A stretch of 64,000 nt of DNA from positions 434,001-498,000 of the forward strand of contig CAWBDF010000006.1 of NCBI GenBank assembly GCA_963787485.1. The letters are read 5' to 3'. The notes beneath the pieces are model-generated. The model was not told the DNA's origin and did no database searches. It was given only the letters and a program-made list of their open reading frames with translations. This document shows, in pieces, positions 1 to 9,645 of this stretch; positions within the stretch are counted from its first letter, which is position 1, and each line of letters begins with the position of its first letter. The position numbers were made by a program, and so were the translations under genes. Source of the DNA: Bog-473 sp963787485 (lineage in GTDB: Bacteria; Actinomycetota; Acidimicrobiia; Acidimicrobiales; RAAP-2).

Positions 1-1086
1 GTTGGTCAGGCTGGGACGAGCAGTGGCCAACCGGGCTTCTTATGGTCAGCTAATCCCGTCTCAGGTAACGCGAGTTACGACCAGCAGTTCCTCTACGGAA
101 TGGCGGGCGAGCCAACGTCGGTCTCCACCATGGCACATGCCGTCGGGCTGAAGGTCTATCTGTACTTTTATCTTGCTGCAACTGCTCCAAGTGGCATCGC
201 GGCCCAAAACATGCCCCCTGCGCGGGTAACTGGAGCAACGATACGGACTGGGCGGCGTGGAACACCTTGATGCAGGATGTCGGTGGGGCTATCGCCTGGA
301 TGGGTTTCGACGGTATATTGCTGGACACCGAGGTCGAGGGTCAGAACTGGGCCTGGACGGGTCCGGGGGGTCTGTCCACTCAGGCTTTGACCAACACTCT
401 CGTCGCGTCTCGGGCGCAAGGGCTGGGTCGAAGCGCTGAACGAAGGCGCCGGGTTCGATGTCCCGATCTACACCTACCTGAGCCTGCCACAAGCGGCAGA
501 GTTTCCCGGTTGCTATTGCCAGTACTACTGCGCATACCACGGCAACGACACGGGCGTGGCTAGGGCTATCAACAACTCGGTCTGGCCCGCCTTCGTGTAC
601 GGGATGGCTCAGGGCACCACCGCACCAATAGTCAACGGGGACAGCATCTTCTACGACTGGGCCAACGTCTGTGCGACCGTTGCCCCGTACGGGACCGGCG
701 CTGCCACGGGCAGCGCCGCCACCATGTCGTGGGACAAAGCGCTCAACATGACCCTCAACGGCGGTGTGACGTATGAGGGCGTGACCTATCAAGGGTTCAA
801 CAATCAAAGGGTGAACCTGAGCGGCACCGAGACCCCACTGCCGTCCAACTGCTACCTCACCCCGATGTTGTGGCTTGCCGACAACGACGACAACACGTTC
901 AATGCGGCCACCACCCCGGCCAGCGGCATCTGGACGACCGCTCAGTGGGCCGCCGCCCTTCCGGCGATTCTCGAGTATTGCCAATACAACACGTACTCGT
1001 TCTTCCAGGGCAAGACATTTATCGACTATGCCGACAATACCTACGACGATGCACCGGGCTACAACTACACGCCGATGAAGGGCTGA
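1..1086 (+). pseudogene. Secreted TIM-barrel (glycoside-hydrolase-like) protein, 5' partial and frameshifted
   Basis: The gene runs in from the left edge, so its start and signal peptide are not seen. Reading must move from frame 1 to frame 3 near base 225 and back to frame 1 near base 415; a one-base deletion and a one-base insertion would explain this. The joined protein contains WMGFDGILLDTE, which matches GFDGIAMDGE in the secreted protein at 22038-24392, and it has the same Trp/Tyr/Asn-rich style. Together these suggest a shared TIM-barrel fold of the glycoside-hydrolase type. It ends at a TGA with no wall-binding repeats. Catalytic activity is inferred from the fold only. The two compensating shifts may be sequencing errors. 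Confidence 0.55.
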
Positions 1087-1087
1087 G

Positions 1088-1510
1088 ATGGCAATCGAGC
1101 ACGTACAGGACTCGACGGTCTCGACGCAGGCCCACAGGTGGCACGATCAAGGGGACTTTGGGCGTGACCCCGACCACGGGCAACCTGGTCGTGGTGATGA
1201 TCGGCGGGCTACAACAACTTGGGCCGCGCGGCACACGCCACGGGGTTCATTCTCGACGTGTACACCCACCACGTCATCACGGGGTGTCCATGGCTCCAGA
1301 ATGCAGCCGAGACCACCGCTCTGGGGCTCTCGATGCTGCCGGCCGGATGCACCGAGACCCTGCAGTTGGACTGCGTGCACCCAGGGCGAACTAGGGAGCT
1401 TTCAATATCTGGAGTCGGGCGTCCTCGACCTCGACGTCATCCGCGATAGCGTCCTCCAACGCCAGGAACGCCTACCGAACCAAAAGACTGCCAGACGCCA
1501 GTGGTGCTGA
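1088..1510 (+). pseudogene. Small secreted-type protein remnant, several frameshifts
   Basis: An ATG at 1088 starts MAIEHVQDSTVSTQA. A +1 step near 1131 then gives GGTIKGTLGVTPTTGNLVVV, another near 1211 gives YNNLGRAAHATGFILDVYTHH, and a third near 1373 gives CTQGELGSFQYLES. The TPTTGNLVVV stretch resembles an actinobacterial secreted domain with a T-GNLLV signature. I recognise the style, not a named family. The pieces follow in the right order and each shift is +1, so one gene damaged by inserted bases is more likely than chance. The 3' end is uncertain. No function can be assigned. Confidence 0.35.
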
Positions 1511-1605
1511 GCGCCCGGGTGGGCTGACCTGACGGCCCGAGAGAGGACCCTTCGGCGCATTTTCGAAATTCCCCAGGTCACAGGCAGGTTGCCCATGGGT
1601 AGTCA

Positions 1606-1625
1606 CCCCCCAGGGGTGAGTGCCC
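1606..1625 (+). promoter_or_regulatory. CCCC(T/C)AGGGG-type palindrome before the Wzz gene
   Basis: The bases read CCCCCCAGGGG followed by TGAGTGCCC. This resembles the CCCTAGGGG-AGTTGCCC elements at 25026 and 44084. It overlaps the GTG start proposed at 1620, which hints that the true start lies a little downstream (for example GTG 1656). The role as an operator is inferred from recurrence only. Confidence 0.3.
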
Positions 1626-3311
1626 ATTGTTGGTTTTGGTGCAGCCGACGAGCATGTGTCGGTGCCCGCCGGCGACGACGCCGTAGTACGGCAGAAGGAC
1701 GTGCGGGACTACGCCCGTATTCTTTGGCGTCGCAAGTGGTATATCGTGCTGGCCGTCGTGATCGCCGTCGGCGGTCTGGTGGGCGAACACCGGCTCCATC
1801 AGCGCCAATACAAGGCGACTGCCGCAGTCCTCACCCAGGCTCCGAGCTCGGGAGCGGTCGACCAGACGGTCATGGCGACCGAGATCGGCATCCTCGAGAG
1901 CAGCGCCGTAGAGGCAATCGTCGCAAAGCACATCGATGATCCCGGCACGGTCTCGGCGAACCAGGCGGGGCTGAGTGGCATCGTCGAGATAAGTGCGACG
2001 TCGACGTCGCCGACGCTGGCGGCCCGCCAGGCGAACGCCTGGGCCGCGGCCTACGTCACCTATAGCCGATCGTTGGCCCAGAACCAGGCGCTCGGATCGA
2101 CCGCTGAGATCCAGCGACAGATCCAGTCCCTCCAGCAACAGATCACCTCCCTCAACGCCCAGATCGCCTTCGCGGGCCCGACTAGCAACGCCGAAGCGAC
2201 CAACGTTGCCCTCCGGAACGCGCTGCTCGGCCAGCAAGTCTCCCTCCAGAGCCAGCTCCAACAGGCCCAACAAGCAGCTGCGGCCGACACCGTGGTGCCG
2301 ACCGTGGTGGCGCCCGCCAGCGTGCCTACTGAACCGGTCGGCACCAGTGTTGTGCGAACGGTACTAACCGGGCTCGGCGCGGGGCTGCTGCTTGGGGTGC
2401 TGCTGGCCTTTCTCTTCGAGTACTTCGACGACTCCATTACTACCCGCGAGGATCTCGAGGCCGAGCTTTCGGGGCAGGCGGTCGTCATCGGTGCTATACC
2501 CGAGCTCGCCCGACGGCGCAACGACGTCGCAGGTGTGGTGGCACGGGGCGACGTGAGATCCTCGGCAGTCGACGCCTACCGTACCGTGCGGACGACGCTG
2601 CAGTTCGTCGGGAAGGACGGCGAGGGCAACGTGGTACAGGTTGCCGCTCCTACCCGAGGTGAGGGCGCGACGACGACCGCCGCCAACTTGGCCGTTCTAA
2701 TGGCCCGGGCGGGGCGGCGGGTGGTGTTGGTCGACGCCGATTTGCGACACCCACGGCTCCACGAGCAGTTCGGCGTCGCGAACCGGATCGGGCTGACCTC
2801 ATTGCTTATCGGAGATGCGGCGACAGTCGAAGCGCTCCAGCCGGTTCCCGAGCTCGAGTCGTTGGTGGTGATGCCCGTCGGGCCTCTCCCGCCGAATCCC
2901 TCGGAGCTCCTGACGTCGCTGCGATTTGGGGACGTCATCAGCAGGTTGCGCGACAGCGGTGTCACGGTGGTCATCGATAGCCCGCCCGTTCTGGAGGCGA
3001 GCGACGGGCTGGTCGTGGCCGCCGCGTCCAACGCTACGGTCTTGGTGACCTCGGTCCGCACAGGCAGCCAGAGGCGGCTGCGCAGGGCGCTGGCGCTGCT
3101 GGATAGGGCAGGTACTCCCTATGTGGGCGTCGTCCTCAACCGGTCGGGCAAGGAGGGGGTGGTAGTCGAGTCCGCTCGCCGCAAGCCGAAGGACCAGCGT
3201 CGCACGGGCTGGCTCGCGTCGGACGATCTTGATCCGGCACACCCGACAGGAGACGCGGACCTGCTGCATGAGAACGGAGCAGGAAAAATTGGTGTCGACG
3301 GCGTTCAGTAG
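1620..3311 (+). CDS. Polysaccharide co-polymerase with BY-kinase-like domain (Wzz/CapAB type), Walker A lysine missing
   Basis: The 563-aa inner-membrane protein has a Wzz domain: VRDYARILWRRKWYIVL leading into TM1 at about residues 35-55, and a glutamine-rich coiled coil at about 160-215. TM2 is at about 240-265 and is followed by EYFDDSITTREDLE. The C-terminal half is a CpsD/CapB ATPase fold with Walker A' VVLVDADLRHPRLH and Walker B VTVVIDSPPVL. The Walker A reads TRGEGATTTAANLA where the family has GEGKSTTAANLA, so Ala350 replaces the catalytic lysine. No tyrosine cluster is visible at the C-terminus. It probably controls chain length and assembly but may not autophosphorylate. The annotated start is GTG 1620; a later GTG (1656) is possible. 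The next gene overlaps its end. Confidence 0.85.
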   Translation: MPIVGFGAADEHVSVPAGDDAVVRQKDVRDYARILWRRKWYIVLAVVIAVGGLVGEHRLHQRQYKATAAVLTQAPSSGAVDQTVMATEIGILESSAVEAIVAKHIDDPGTVSANQAGLSGIVEISATSTSPTLAARQANAWAAAYVTYSRSLAQNQALGSTAEIQRQIQSLQQQITSLNAQIAFAGPTSNAEATNVALRNALLGQQVSLQSQLQQAQQAAAADTVVPTVVAPASVPTEPVGTSVVRTVLTGLGAGLLLGVLLAFLFEYFDDSITTREDLEAELSGQAVVIGAIPELARRRNDVAGVVARGDVRSSAVDAYRTVRTTLQFVGKDGEGNVVQVAAPTRGEGATTTAANLAVLMARAGRRVVLVDADLRHPRLHEQFGVANRIGLTSLLIGDAATVEALQPVPELESLVVMPVGPLPPNPSELLTSLRFGDVISRLRDSGVTVVIDSPPVLEASDGLVVAAASNATVLVTSVRTGSQRRLRRALALLDRAGTPYVGVVLNRSGKEGVVVESARRKPKDQRRTGWLASDDLDPAHPTGDADLLHENGAGKIGVDGVQ

Positions 3312-4518
3312 CCGGGCGGAGACTTCCAGCTACCCTCACCGAAGTCGCCGCTCAGTGCAAAGCGATGGTCGGATACGAGTGCTGCAGATCATCGCCCGAC
3401 TGAACGTCGGTGGCCCGGCGTTGATGACAACCGTCCTCAGTGACGTGCTCGACCCTGGGCGCTTCGATCAGCGGATCGTGGCCGGCTCGATTGGAGACGG
3501 GGAAGCCGACTACGTCTCGCTGCGCGCCCCCCATCTGTCGGTACTCCGAGTCCGCGGCCTGGGACGGGCGCCCCGACCGCCCGATGACCTCCGTGCGTTG
3601 ATCGGCCTGATCGACGTCATTCGCCAGTTCCGCCCTCATGTAGTCCATACGCACACGGCCAAGGCCGGTGTGCTCGGGCGGTTGGCCGCCTGGTCGTGCA
3701 GGGTCCCAGCAACCGTGCACAGTTTTCACGGGCATCTGCTTCACGGGTACTTCTCGCCGGTCGGGCGGGCGGCGGTCGTCGGCGCCGAGCGGACGCTGGC
3801 CCGACCTACCAGCCGGCTCGTGGCGGTGGGGGATCGGGTCAGGAGTGACCTCCTCGCAGCGGGGATCGGACGGCCCGGCCAATTCGTCGTGGTCCCACCG
3901 GGGACGCGGCTGGGACCATTCCCGTCCCCCTCCGCGGCAAGGATCAAGCTCGGTCTGCGCGCCGACTCGGTAGTAGTCACGCTCGTCGCCCGCCTCACTC
4001 CCATCAAGCGCCCGGAGCGGTTCGTGCAGCTAGCCGGCGCGCTCGCCGGAGTCCATCCCAACGTGGAGTTCGTCGTCGCCGGAGGCGGCGAGCTCCTCGA
4101 GTCGCTGCAGGATCTGGCGACACGACTGCGGGCTCCGGTTCGTTTCCTGGGGTGGATGTCCGACGTGGAGACGGTGTATTCCGCTTCGGACGTCGTGGTT
4201 CTCACCTCGGACAATGAGGGCATGCCGGTGTCGCTGATCGAAGCGGCGCTCGCGGGCCGACCATGTGTCACCACGGATGTGGGGGGCGCCAGCGAAGTAG
4301 TAGCCAGCGGCACGACCGGAATGGTCACGGCGACCGACGTCGGCGCGCTCGCCGCCGCCGTTGGTCGGCTCCTCGATGACGAAGAGCTACGACGGACGAT
4401 GGGTGCTGCAGCCGCGGAGCGGGCACACCGGTTCTTCGGCGCCGAGCGGCTGGCGAATGACATCGCCGGCATCTACGAGGAGCTGGCCGGCCGTTCGAGC
4501 GTTGTCGCTGCGTCATGA
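3292..4518 (+). CDS. GT4-family glycosyltransferase
   Basis: The 408-aa GT-B enzyme transfers a sugar from a nucleotide donor during repeat-unit assembly at the cytoplasmic membrane face. The N-terminal acceptor half starts RVLQIIARLNVGGPALM and contains HVVHTHTAKAGVLGRLAA. The donor half contains VARLTPIKRPERFV and the EX7E motif in NEGMPVSLIEAALAGRP. I prefer GTG 3292 because GGAGCAGGA lies just upstream; an in-frame start at 3229 would add 21 residues. It overlaps the end of the Wzz gene by 20 bases, so the two are probably co-transcribed. Sugar specificity cannot be read from the sequence. Confidence 0.88.
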   Translation: MSTAFSSRAETSSYPHRSRRSVQSDGRIRVLQIIARLNVGGPALMTTVLSDVLDPGRFDQRIVAGSIGDGEADYVSLRAPHLSVLRVRGLGRAPRPPDDLRALIGLIDVIRQFRPHVVHTHTAKAGVLGRLAAWSCRVPATVHSFHGHLLHGYFSPVGRAAVVGAERTLARPTSRLVAVGDRVRSDLLAAGIGRPGQFVVVPPGTRLGPFPSPSAARIKLGLRADSVVVTLVARLTPIKRPERFVQLAGALAGVHPNVEFVVAGGGELLESLQDLATRLRAPVRFLGWMSDVETVYSASDVVVLTSDNEGMPVSLIEAALAGRPCVTTDVGGASEVVASGTTGMVTATDVGALAAAVGRLLDDEELRRTMGAAAAERAHRFFGAERLANDIAGIYEELAGRSSVVAAS

Positions 4519-4733
4519 CTCGGGCTGTTGCCATGAAGGGCGCCAGGTGCTGGCGGCTTATCGTGGTCCGGTACGCCAGCCGCAGGGTGCGACGCCTCTT
4601 GTTCGAGACCTATCGCAATCCGGCTCGGGTGATGTCCGACGAGCCGAGCTCTCTTCCTCGCGATTTCATCGGCACGGTACTCGAGAGCGTCCTCAGGGTG
4701 AGGGCGGTGCTCGCTCCCCGCGTCCGGTGTTGA
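4515..4733 (+). CDS. Small basic hypothetical protein, 72 aa
   Basis: The ATG overlaps the TGA of the preceding GT4 gene (ATGA), and its own TGA overlaps the proposed start of the ligase-like gene. That arrangement looks like translational coupling. The product is Arg-rich (ARCWRLIVVRYASRRVRRLLFETYRNP) with no signal peptide, no membrane segment and no recognised domain. It may be a real small protein or a chance frame bridging two genes. I assign no function. Confidence 0.35.
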   Translation: MTRAVAMKGARCWRLIVVRYASRRVRRLLFETYRNPARVMSDEPSSLPRDFIGTVLESVLRVRAVLAPRVRC

Positions 4734-6260
4734 TCCGCGTCGGAGGCGACAAGTCCGTGGCCCGCCCATGGGGTGGCCCGGCGGCGCGGACGCTGATCAC
4801 GGTGGGGGCGGCGGTAATCGTCGCCGTGATCGCGGGGAGAGTGCCCGCCCGTTGGGCACCGTTCGTCGTGTTGGCGGCTCCCCTCGTCGTTCTCATCTTG
4901 GTGCTGGTACGCCGGATGGACCCCAAGTGGTTGCTCGCGGCCCTTGTGGTCTCGACTTTCCTCGGCTGGTTTCAGTTCTCAACCTCGGTCGGGCGCATCA
5001 ACCTGCGCCTCACCGATCTTCCGTACCTTATGCTGGTCGGATCTCTGCTGTTCGTGAGCGGCCGCACCAGCGCGCAGAGGGCCGATGTCGGGCAGCGCCC
5101 ACTCGCCGTGCTCCTCCTCGTGTTCGGTCTCTCACTGATTCCGGTCCTCGTGGTCGATCCCAATGGATTCTTCAGTCCGTTCGTAAGCTGGGCGCGAGTC
5201 GTCGAGACCTTCAGCATCGTTTGGCTCATGCCTTATGTGGTCAAGCGCCCATCAGATGCGCGTTTCGTCATGGGGACGGTCGCCGCCGCGTGCGCCATCG
5301 AGCTCGGGCGCGCCGTGGTCGGCGCGATGGCCAGTGGTCAGCTATCGGACCGACTCGCAGGGTGGAAACGGGCCTGACACCGAAGGACTGTTGGCAGCGG
5401 TCCTGATCGTGACCGTGCTCTATGGCATGGTGCCAAGGTGGCCGTGGGCCCGGGCTGCCTTGATCGGACTCGGGGTGCTCTCGCTCGTCTTGTCGCGGTC
5501 GGTGGGTTCGATTGCTGCAGTGGGCCTGGTGCTCGCATTTGCCCCGCCACCGCGCCGGGCTGCACATAGCCGGCGATCCGGATTGCTGACGGCCGATGAA
5601 GCTGGTCGTCGTGTTGACCATAGTGGTCGTCGTCGTCGTGGACGTCCGTTCGTCAAACGTGCCGGGGGAGAAGGGTTTCAGTAACGGCAGCACCATGGCC
5701 CGCATCATTGCTGGGGCTGCCGGCGTCGACCTTTTCGCCCACCACCCGATTTTCGGAGTCGGCTTCTCGCGGAGCGCACTGCCGGAAGTGTTGGCCGATC
5801 CGAGTATCACCTCCGATCTGCACCGGGAGTTTCCCAACTCGCCCGCTGATCTCTTCCCCGATGTGTCGGAATGTCTGATCGAGCACCAATTGACCGGTGC
5901 CGGGGCGACGAACTCATGTCAGGTGGGCAGTGTGCACAACGCCTATATCCAGGTGGCCGCCGAGGAGGGGCTGATCGGTCTGTTGACGCTCGTCGTGGTG
6001 GCCTTGGTCATACGACGACGGGTTCGCAGTCTGCGCGCGCATACGAGGGATCCAGCGATCCTTGCCACTTTACGCTGGGCGACCCTGGTGCTCATCGTCG
6101 TCCTCATCTGGTGGAACGACAACCCACTCTACGGAGGTCAGCCCGAGACTTGTTGGCTGCGCTGGCCTTGGGCACACTCGCGGTGCCCTGGTCCTCCTTG
6201 AGGGCCGACTCCCAGTCGAGTCTCGGCGAGGGCCGACCAATCAGACTGAGCGCGCGGTGA
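4727..6260 (+). pseudogene. O-antigen ligase/polymerase-like membrane protein, frameshifted
   Basis: The gene encodes a polytopic membrane protein of the Wzy/WaaL O-antigen ligase type. Hydrophobic helices start at RTLITVGAAVIVAVIAG, and a large loop carries HHPIFGVGFSRSALPE and VGSVHNAYIQVAAEEGLIGLL. The last pair matches the family's GxGxx...HN...E-G motif. Three shifts break it: frame 2 to 3 near 5350, 3 to 1 near 5595 and 1 to 3 near 6150. The last helix, LLAALALGTLAVPW, ends at the TGA at 6258. With the shifts repaired the protein would be about 510 aa, normal for the family. It would polymerise or ligate repeat units on the outer face of the membrane. The start is GTG 4727 or TTG 4730. 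Confidence 0.7.
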
Positions 6261-6888
6261 GGGACGCGATCTGGTCCCCTACGGTCGGACGGACAAGCTT
6301 GAGACTTGGGGCTCTCCAGCCTCGGGGTAATCCGCCGCGATCTCGATCCCGTCTGGGAGGGCTCAAAGAGATGCGCTCGTGGCTATGGGAAGGTCGTGTC
6401 GGTTCGGAGTTGAACACCGTTGCGATGGCGCTGGGTGAACCTCGCTGATGCGTTCGGATTTGCTCACCCAAAGGAGATGGGCGATCACTCACCTGTGGAG
6501 AGTTCACGCGCACGCTGGGCACCGAATGATGCATCGCCGTCAAGGATCTCTTCGTATGAATCGTTTGCACTTGACAATCGAGTTCCTTCTCGCGCTAGAA
6601 GCAGGCGATTGCGTAGTACAAATCAAACGGCGACATCTTTGCCCCCCTCAAAGGTCCCGAGCCCGAACGTGACCGTCGTTCCAGTTACGTGACGACCTGC
6701 CGCGGTCGTACGTGGAAGAGCCGCGTTCGTGCGTCCGTGCCGCTGCTGTCGAGGTTCTCCCGCCAGCCGTAGCTGTGGCGGTGTCGTATCGTCATTGCTC
6801 TTCATCCATCCTGAGTTCGCCGCAATGATGAAAAAAATGATGACTCCGAATACAGGTCAACGGACATAGTCGCGGTACCGATTCGATG
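6261..6888. other. Intergenic stretch between convergent genes, no gene recognised
   Basis: This gap lies between the ligase-like gene and a reverse-strand transferase. It contains one copy of the repeat described at 6303-6379. The remainder has only short frames with no family resemblance, and it becomes AT-richer near 6820-6890. I see no RNA gene in it. Confidence 0.4.
6303..6379. repeat. Copy 1 of a roughly 75-bp gene-end/terminator repeat
   Basis: The core words GACTTGGGGCTCTCC, CGATCCCGTCTGGGA, GGCTCA and GATGCGCTCG appear in the same order and spacing at 19233-19302. Both copies lie between convergent genes. In the second copy the central part forms a perfect hairpin; here the stem is degraded. 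On the reverse strand the end reads TSASL-stop, similar to the SSASI-stop of the epimerase at 19286. The repeat may therefore be the copied 3' end of an epimerase gene plus its terminator. Confidence 0.55.
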
Positions 6889-7894
6889 TTAACACGTGGC
6901 TAGCCGGGCTCGGTCGACGATCTCTACCACACGTGCACCGTAGGACTGCTGGTTCCAGCCTTGTTCAGCGAACCTTCTCCCGGCTGCCCCCATCCGGTCC
7001 CGCAGTGCGGCATCCGACATCAACTGGGAAAGTGCCCGTTGCCAGCCGTCGACATCGCCAACGTCGACCCAGATTCCGCAGCCGATTGCTTCGATGTCCA
7101 CATCAAGCGCTGTCGGAGAGCGCGTCATCACGACAGGCTTGCTAAGGGCAAGTGCGTCGTTCAGCTCGCTCAGCCCGTTCATCGCCAAGGGGTCTTGTAG
7201 GGCAATCGCAATTACGGCAGCCTGCTGGAGATCAGGCAGAAGCTCGACGTATGGTCGCTGCGGTCCTTCGTGTACTCGCAGAGGAATCCTCTCTTTTTGA
7301 GTTGCCAGGCGCAAGACAGGATAATCCCGGCCTGTCTTTCCCACGGCGACAACGAAGCCTCCATCCTCGTGATGTCGCGTAGCCAGGGAAAAGCAGGTCC
7401 GGACCCCAGGGCAGGAGCGATGTGTTGCTGGCCGAACGACCCGGAATGCGCAGCACCTCCTCGTAGACGTGCTGGCTGTGACAAAGGACCTCCCTGTATC
7501 GACCGACTGCCTTGTACATCAAAGGATGCTCTGGGGACGGTGCCGTGGGATGCACGATGGCGACGATAGGGGCCACATAACGCCGCTGGGCGAGCAAGTG
7601 AAGGCTGCGTGGATCAGCGACGTAAAAGACGTTGGCGTGTGAGCGAAGTGCCTCAGCCTCTTGTGCCAGATTGCCCACCCGGCCACTCATCCGGCGGGAG
7701 ACTCGCTCCAGGGCTGACTGTCCACGGCCAAATTTCGAGTAGACGACCTCGTAGCCTGCCGCCTCCAAAGCCATCGTTCCCCATAGGTGCTGACCCGGAT
7801 AGGTGCCTTGTCTCCAGGCCTGAAGGGCCACTCTCACCGGATAGTTGTTGGCGAAGTAGACCTTCGGTTGTTTGGTGATGTTCATCAACCCCAT
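6889..7894 (-). pseudogene. Glycosyltransferase, one frameshift
   Basis: The first part (from 7894) reads KVYFANNYPVRVALQAWRQG, QHLWGTMALEAAGYEVVY and VHPTAPSPEHPLMYKAVGRYREVLCHS. A +1 step near 7370 continues as GGFVVAVGKTGRDYPVL, SELNDALALSKPVVMT and a C-terminal helix. The ELNDALALSKPVV block sits where GT-B enzymes carry the donor-site EX7E. Joined, it would be about 335 aa, close to family length. It is a probable sugar transferase of the polysaccharide locus, transcribed toward the ligase-like gene. The shift may be a sequencing insertion. Confidence 0.6.
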
Positions 7895-8238
7895 CTCAGG
7901 GGTCCGTGGGGGTGGCCTGCATCGACCATCACGAAATGATACGGGATCTCGACCTTCGTGAGCGAGACCTGCGCAGAGTGCGCGCTGGGGTGCCCGTAGG
8001 ACCCGGCTCGACTTGGGCTGCTACTCCCACTCGCAAGTGGGCGCTTGACTCCTGGGGGTGTTCAGCCCTTCCGACCCGGGACGACCCGATGCTAAGACCC
8101 ACGGTTGTGCGTCCCAGTCTCGTGCAATTTCCGCTATGACCAGGCTCATCTTTAACACTCAGGTGCTCGATCCCGATGACGTGCTCGAGGGCTTCATCTC
8201 GAGCTTTTTCGGAGCCAGACCATGAGGGATGCGCCAGG

Positions 8239-9645
8239 GTGACGGTCGGGGTGCCGGCCGCCGGACGGACATCGCGAATCCGTGTACTGCATGTCCAGAA
8301 GGTAACCGGCAGCATCGGAGGCTCGGAGCGCCATCTTCTCCAGCTGTTGCCGGCGTTGGTGGAGCGCGGCATCGAGGCAAAGATGTTGGTGCTCGGCACT
8401 GGGTCGTTCGAGTTGTTCGTGAACGCGATCCGCCAACGCGGCATCGATGTGTCGAGCCTCCCGGCCGGGCACGACGCGAACCCTCTGTTGCTCTGGCGTG
8501 TGCTCAAGGAGATCGAGCGGTGGTCGCCTCACATAGTCCACACGCATCTCATACATGCCGACCTTTACGGTCAGATCGCAGCTCGTGCGCGAGGGGTGAC
8601 CGGTGTGTCGAGCGTCCACGGAACCCATCCCTTCTACCGAAGGGAACCTGGCCGCTCTGCGGCGCGCCTGGCTGGACACCTCGCATCGCGCACGATTGCC
8701 ATCTCGAGGTACGCCGGAGACTTCGTCTGCGAGGTGGGGATCGCTCCACCCGACCGCGTTCGTGTTATCCACTACGGGGTCGATCCCTCGAGCTGGCTCG
8801 GCTCGAAGGAGGACCGCGCCGAGCGGCGGCGGGCGCTGTGCCTGGACCCCGACGACATCGCCGTCGGCGTGGCGTCCCGCCTCGTCCCGGGGAAGGGGCA
8901 CGACGTCGCCGTTCGGGCATTCGCCGATGTGGCCGAGCGGTTGCCGAGGACACGCCTACTCATAGCCGGTGACGGCCCGTTGCGCGCAGAGGTCGAGGAG
9001 ATGGCGCGACGCCACCTTCCCTCGCGTCGAGTCAGCATTCTGGGGTTCGTCGAAGACATCAGAGGATTTTTCGGCGCGTGTGACCTGGTGCTGTTCCCTT
9101 CGCTCCCGTCGTTCGGGGAGGGATTCGGGCTCGCCGCGCTCGAGGCGATGGCGGCAGGGGTGCCCGTGGTTGCGTCCGACGCCGGACCGCTACCCGAAGT
9201 CGTCTCGGACGGAGAGTCCGGCTTGGTCGTCGCGGCTGGCGACGATCAAGCCTGGGCTCAGGCAATCTTTGCGCTTGCCAGCGACCGCTCACTTCGCTTC
9301 CATCTCGGAAACGGGGCCCGAGCAAGAGCGTGCCGCGATTTCTCGGTAGAGGACATGGCCGACCTCACGGTCGCCGTGTACAGAGAAGTGGTGAGCGAGG
9401 GCCTTCCGGTCACTGCAAGTCGGGTGAGGGCGAGACTTGCTTCGCGGTCCGTTGCCGGCGATCACGCGGTGAAGAGATGGAGTTCGCGTCCGGCTTCTCG
9501 ACCCGTTCGCCGCGTTGTACGGCAGCAATTGGGTGGAGGACCTGAGAAACCGGGGGTCGATCGAGCCTCAGGTTCGGCGCAGACGTGCGACTGTTCCAAT
9601 ATGCCGGGATTGGAGGTCGGTATAACCGACCCAACGGTCTCATGA
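8239..9645 (+). CDS. GT4-family glycosyltransferase (true end probably 9472)
   Basis: The GT-B enzyme begins RIRVLHVQKVTGSIGGSERHLLQLLPAL. It carries PHIVHTHLIHADLYGQIAA, ASRLVPGKGHDVAVRAF, IAGDGPLRAEVEEM and the EX7E motif EGFGLAALEAMAAGVP. Family similarity stops near base 9412. The remaining 75 or so residues are Arg-rich and look like an out-of-frame tail. In the +1 frame the protein would end LRGPLPAITR at a TGA (9470-9472) that overlaps the GTG of the next gene. I start it at GTG 8239; GTG/ATG-type starts further upstream add residues without family resemblance. Donor and acceptor are unknown. Confidence 0.8.
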   Translation: MTVGVPAAGRTSRIRVLHVQKVTGSIGGSERHLLQLLPALVERGIEAKMLVLGTGSFELFVNAIRQRGIDVSSLPAGHDANPLLLWRVLKEIERWSPHIVHTHLIHADLYGQIAARARGVTGVSSVHGTHPFYRREPGRSAARLAGHLASRTIAISRYAGDFVCEVGIAPPDRVRVIHYGVDPSSWLGSKEDRAERRRALCLDPDDIAVGVASRLVPGKGHDVAVRAFADVAERLPRTRLLIAGDGPLRAEVEEMARRHLPSRRVSILGFVEDIRGFFGACDLVLFPSLPSFGEGFGLAALEAMAAGVPVVASDAGPLPEVVSDGESGLVVAAGDDQAWAQAIFALASDRSLRFHLGNGARARACRDFSVEDMADLTVAVYREVVSEGLPVTASRVRARLASRSVAGDHAVKRWSSRPASRPVRRVVRQQLGGGPEKPGVDRASGSAQTCDCSNMPGLEVGITDPTVS

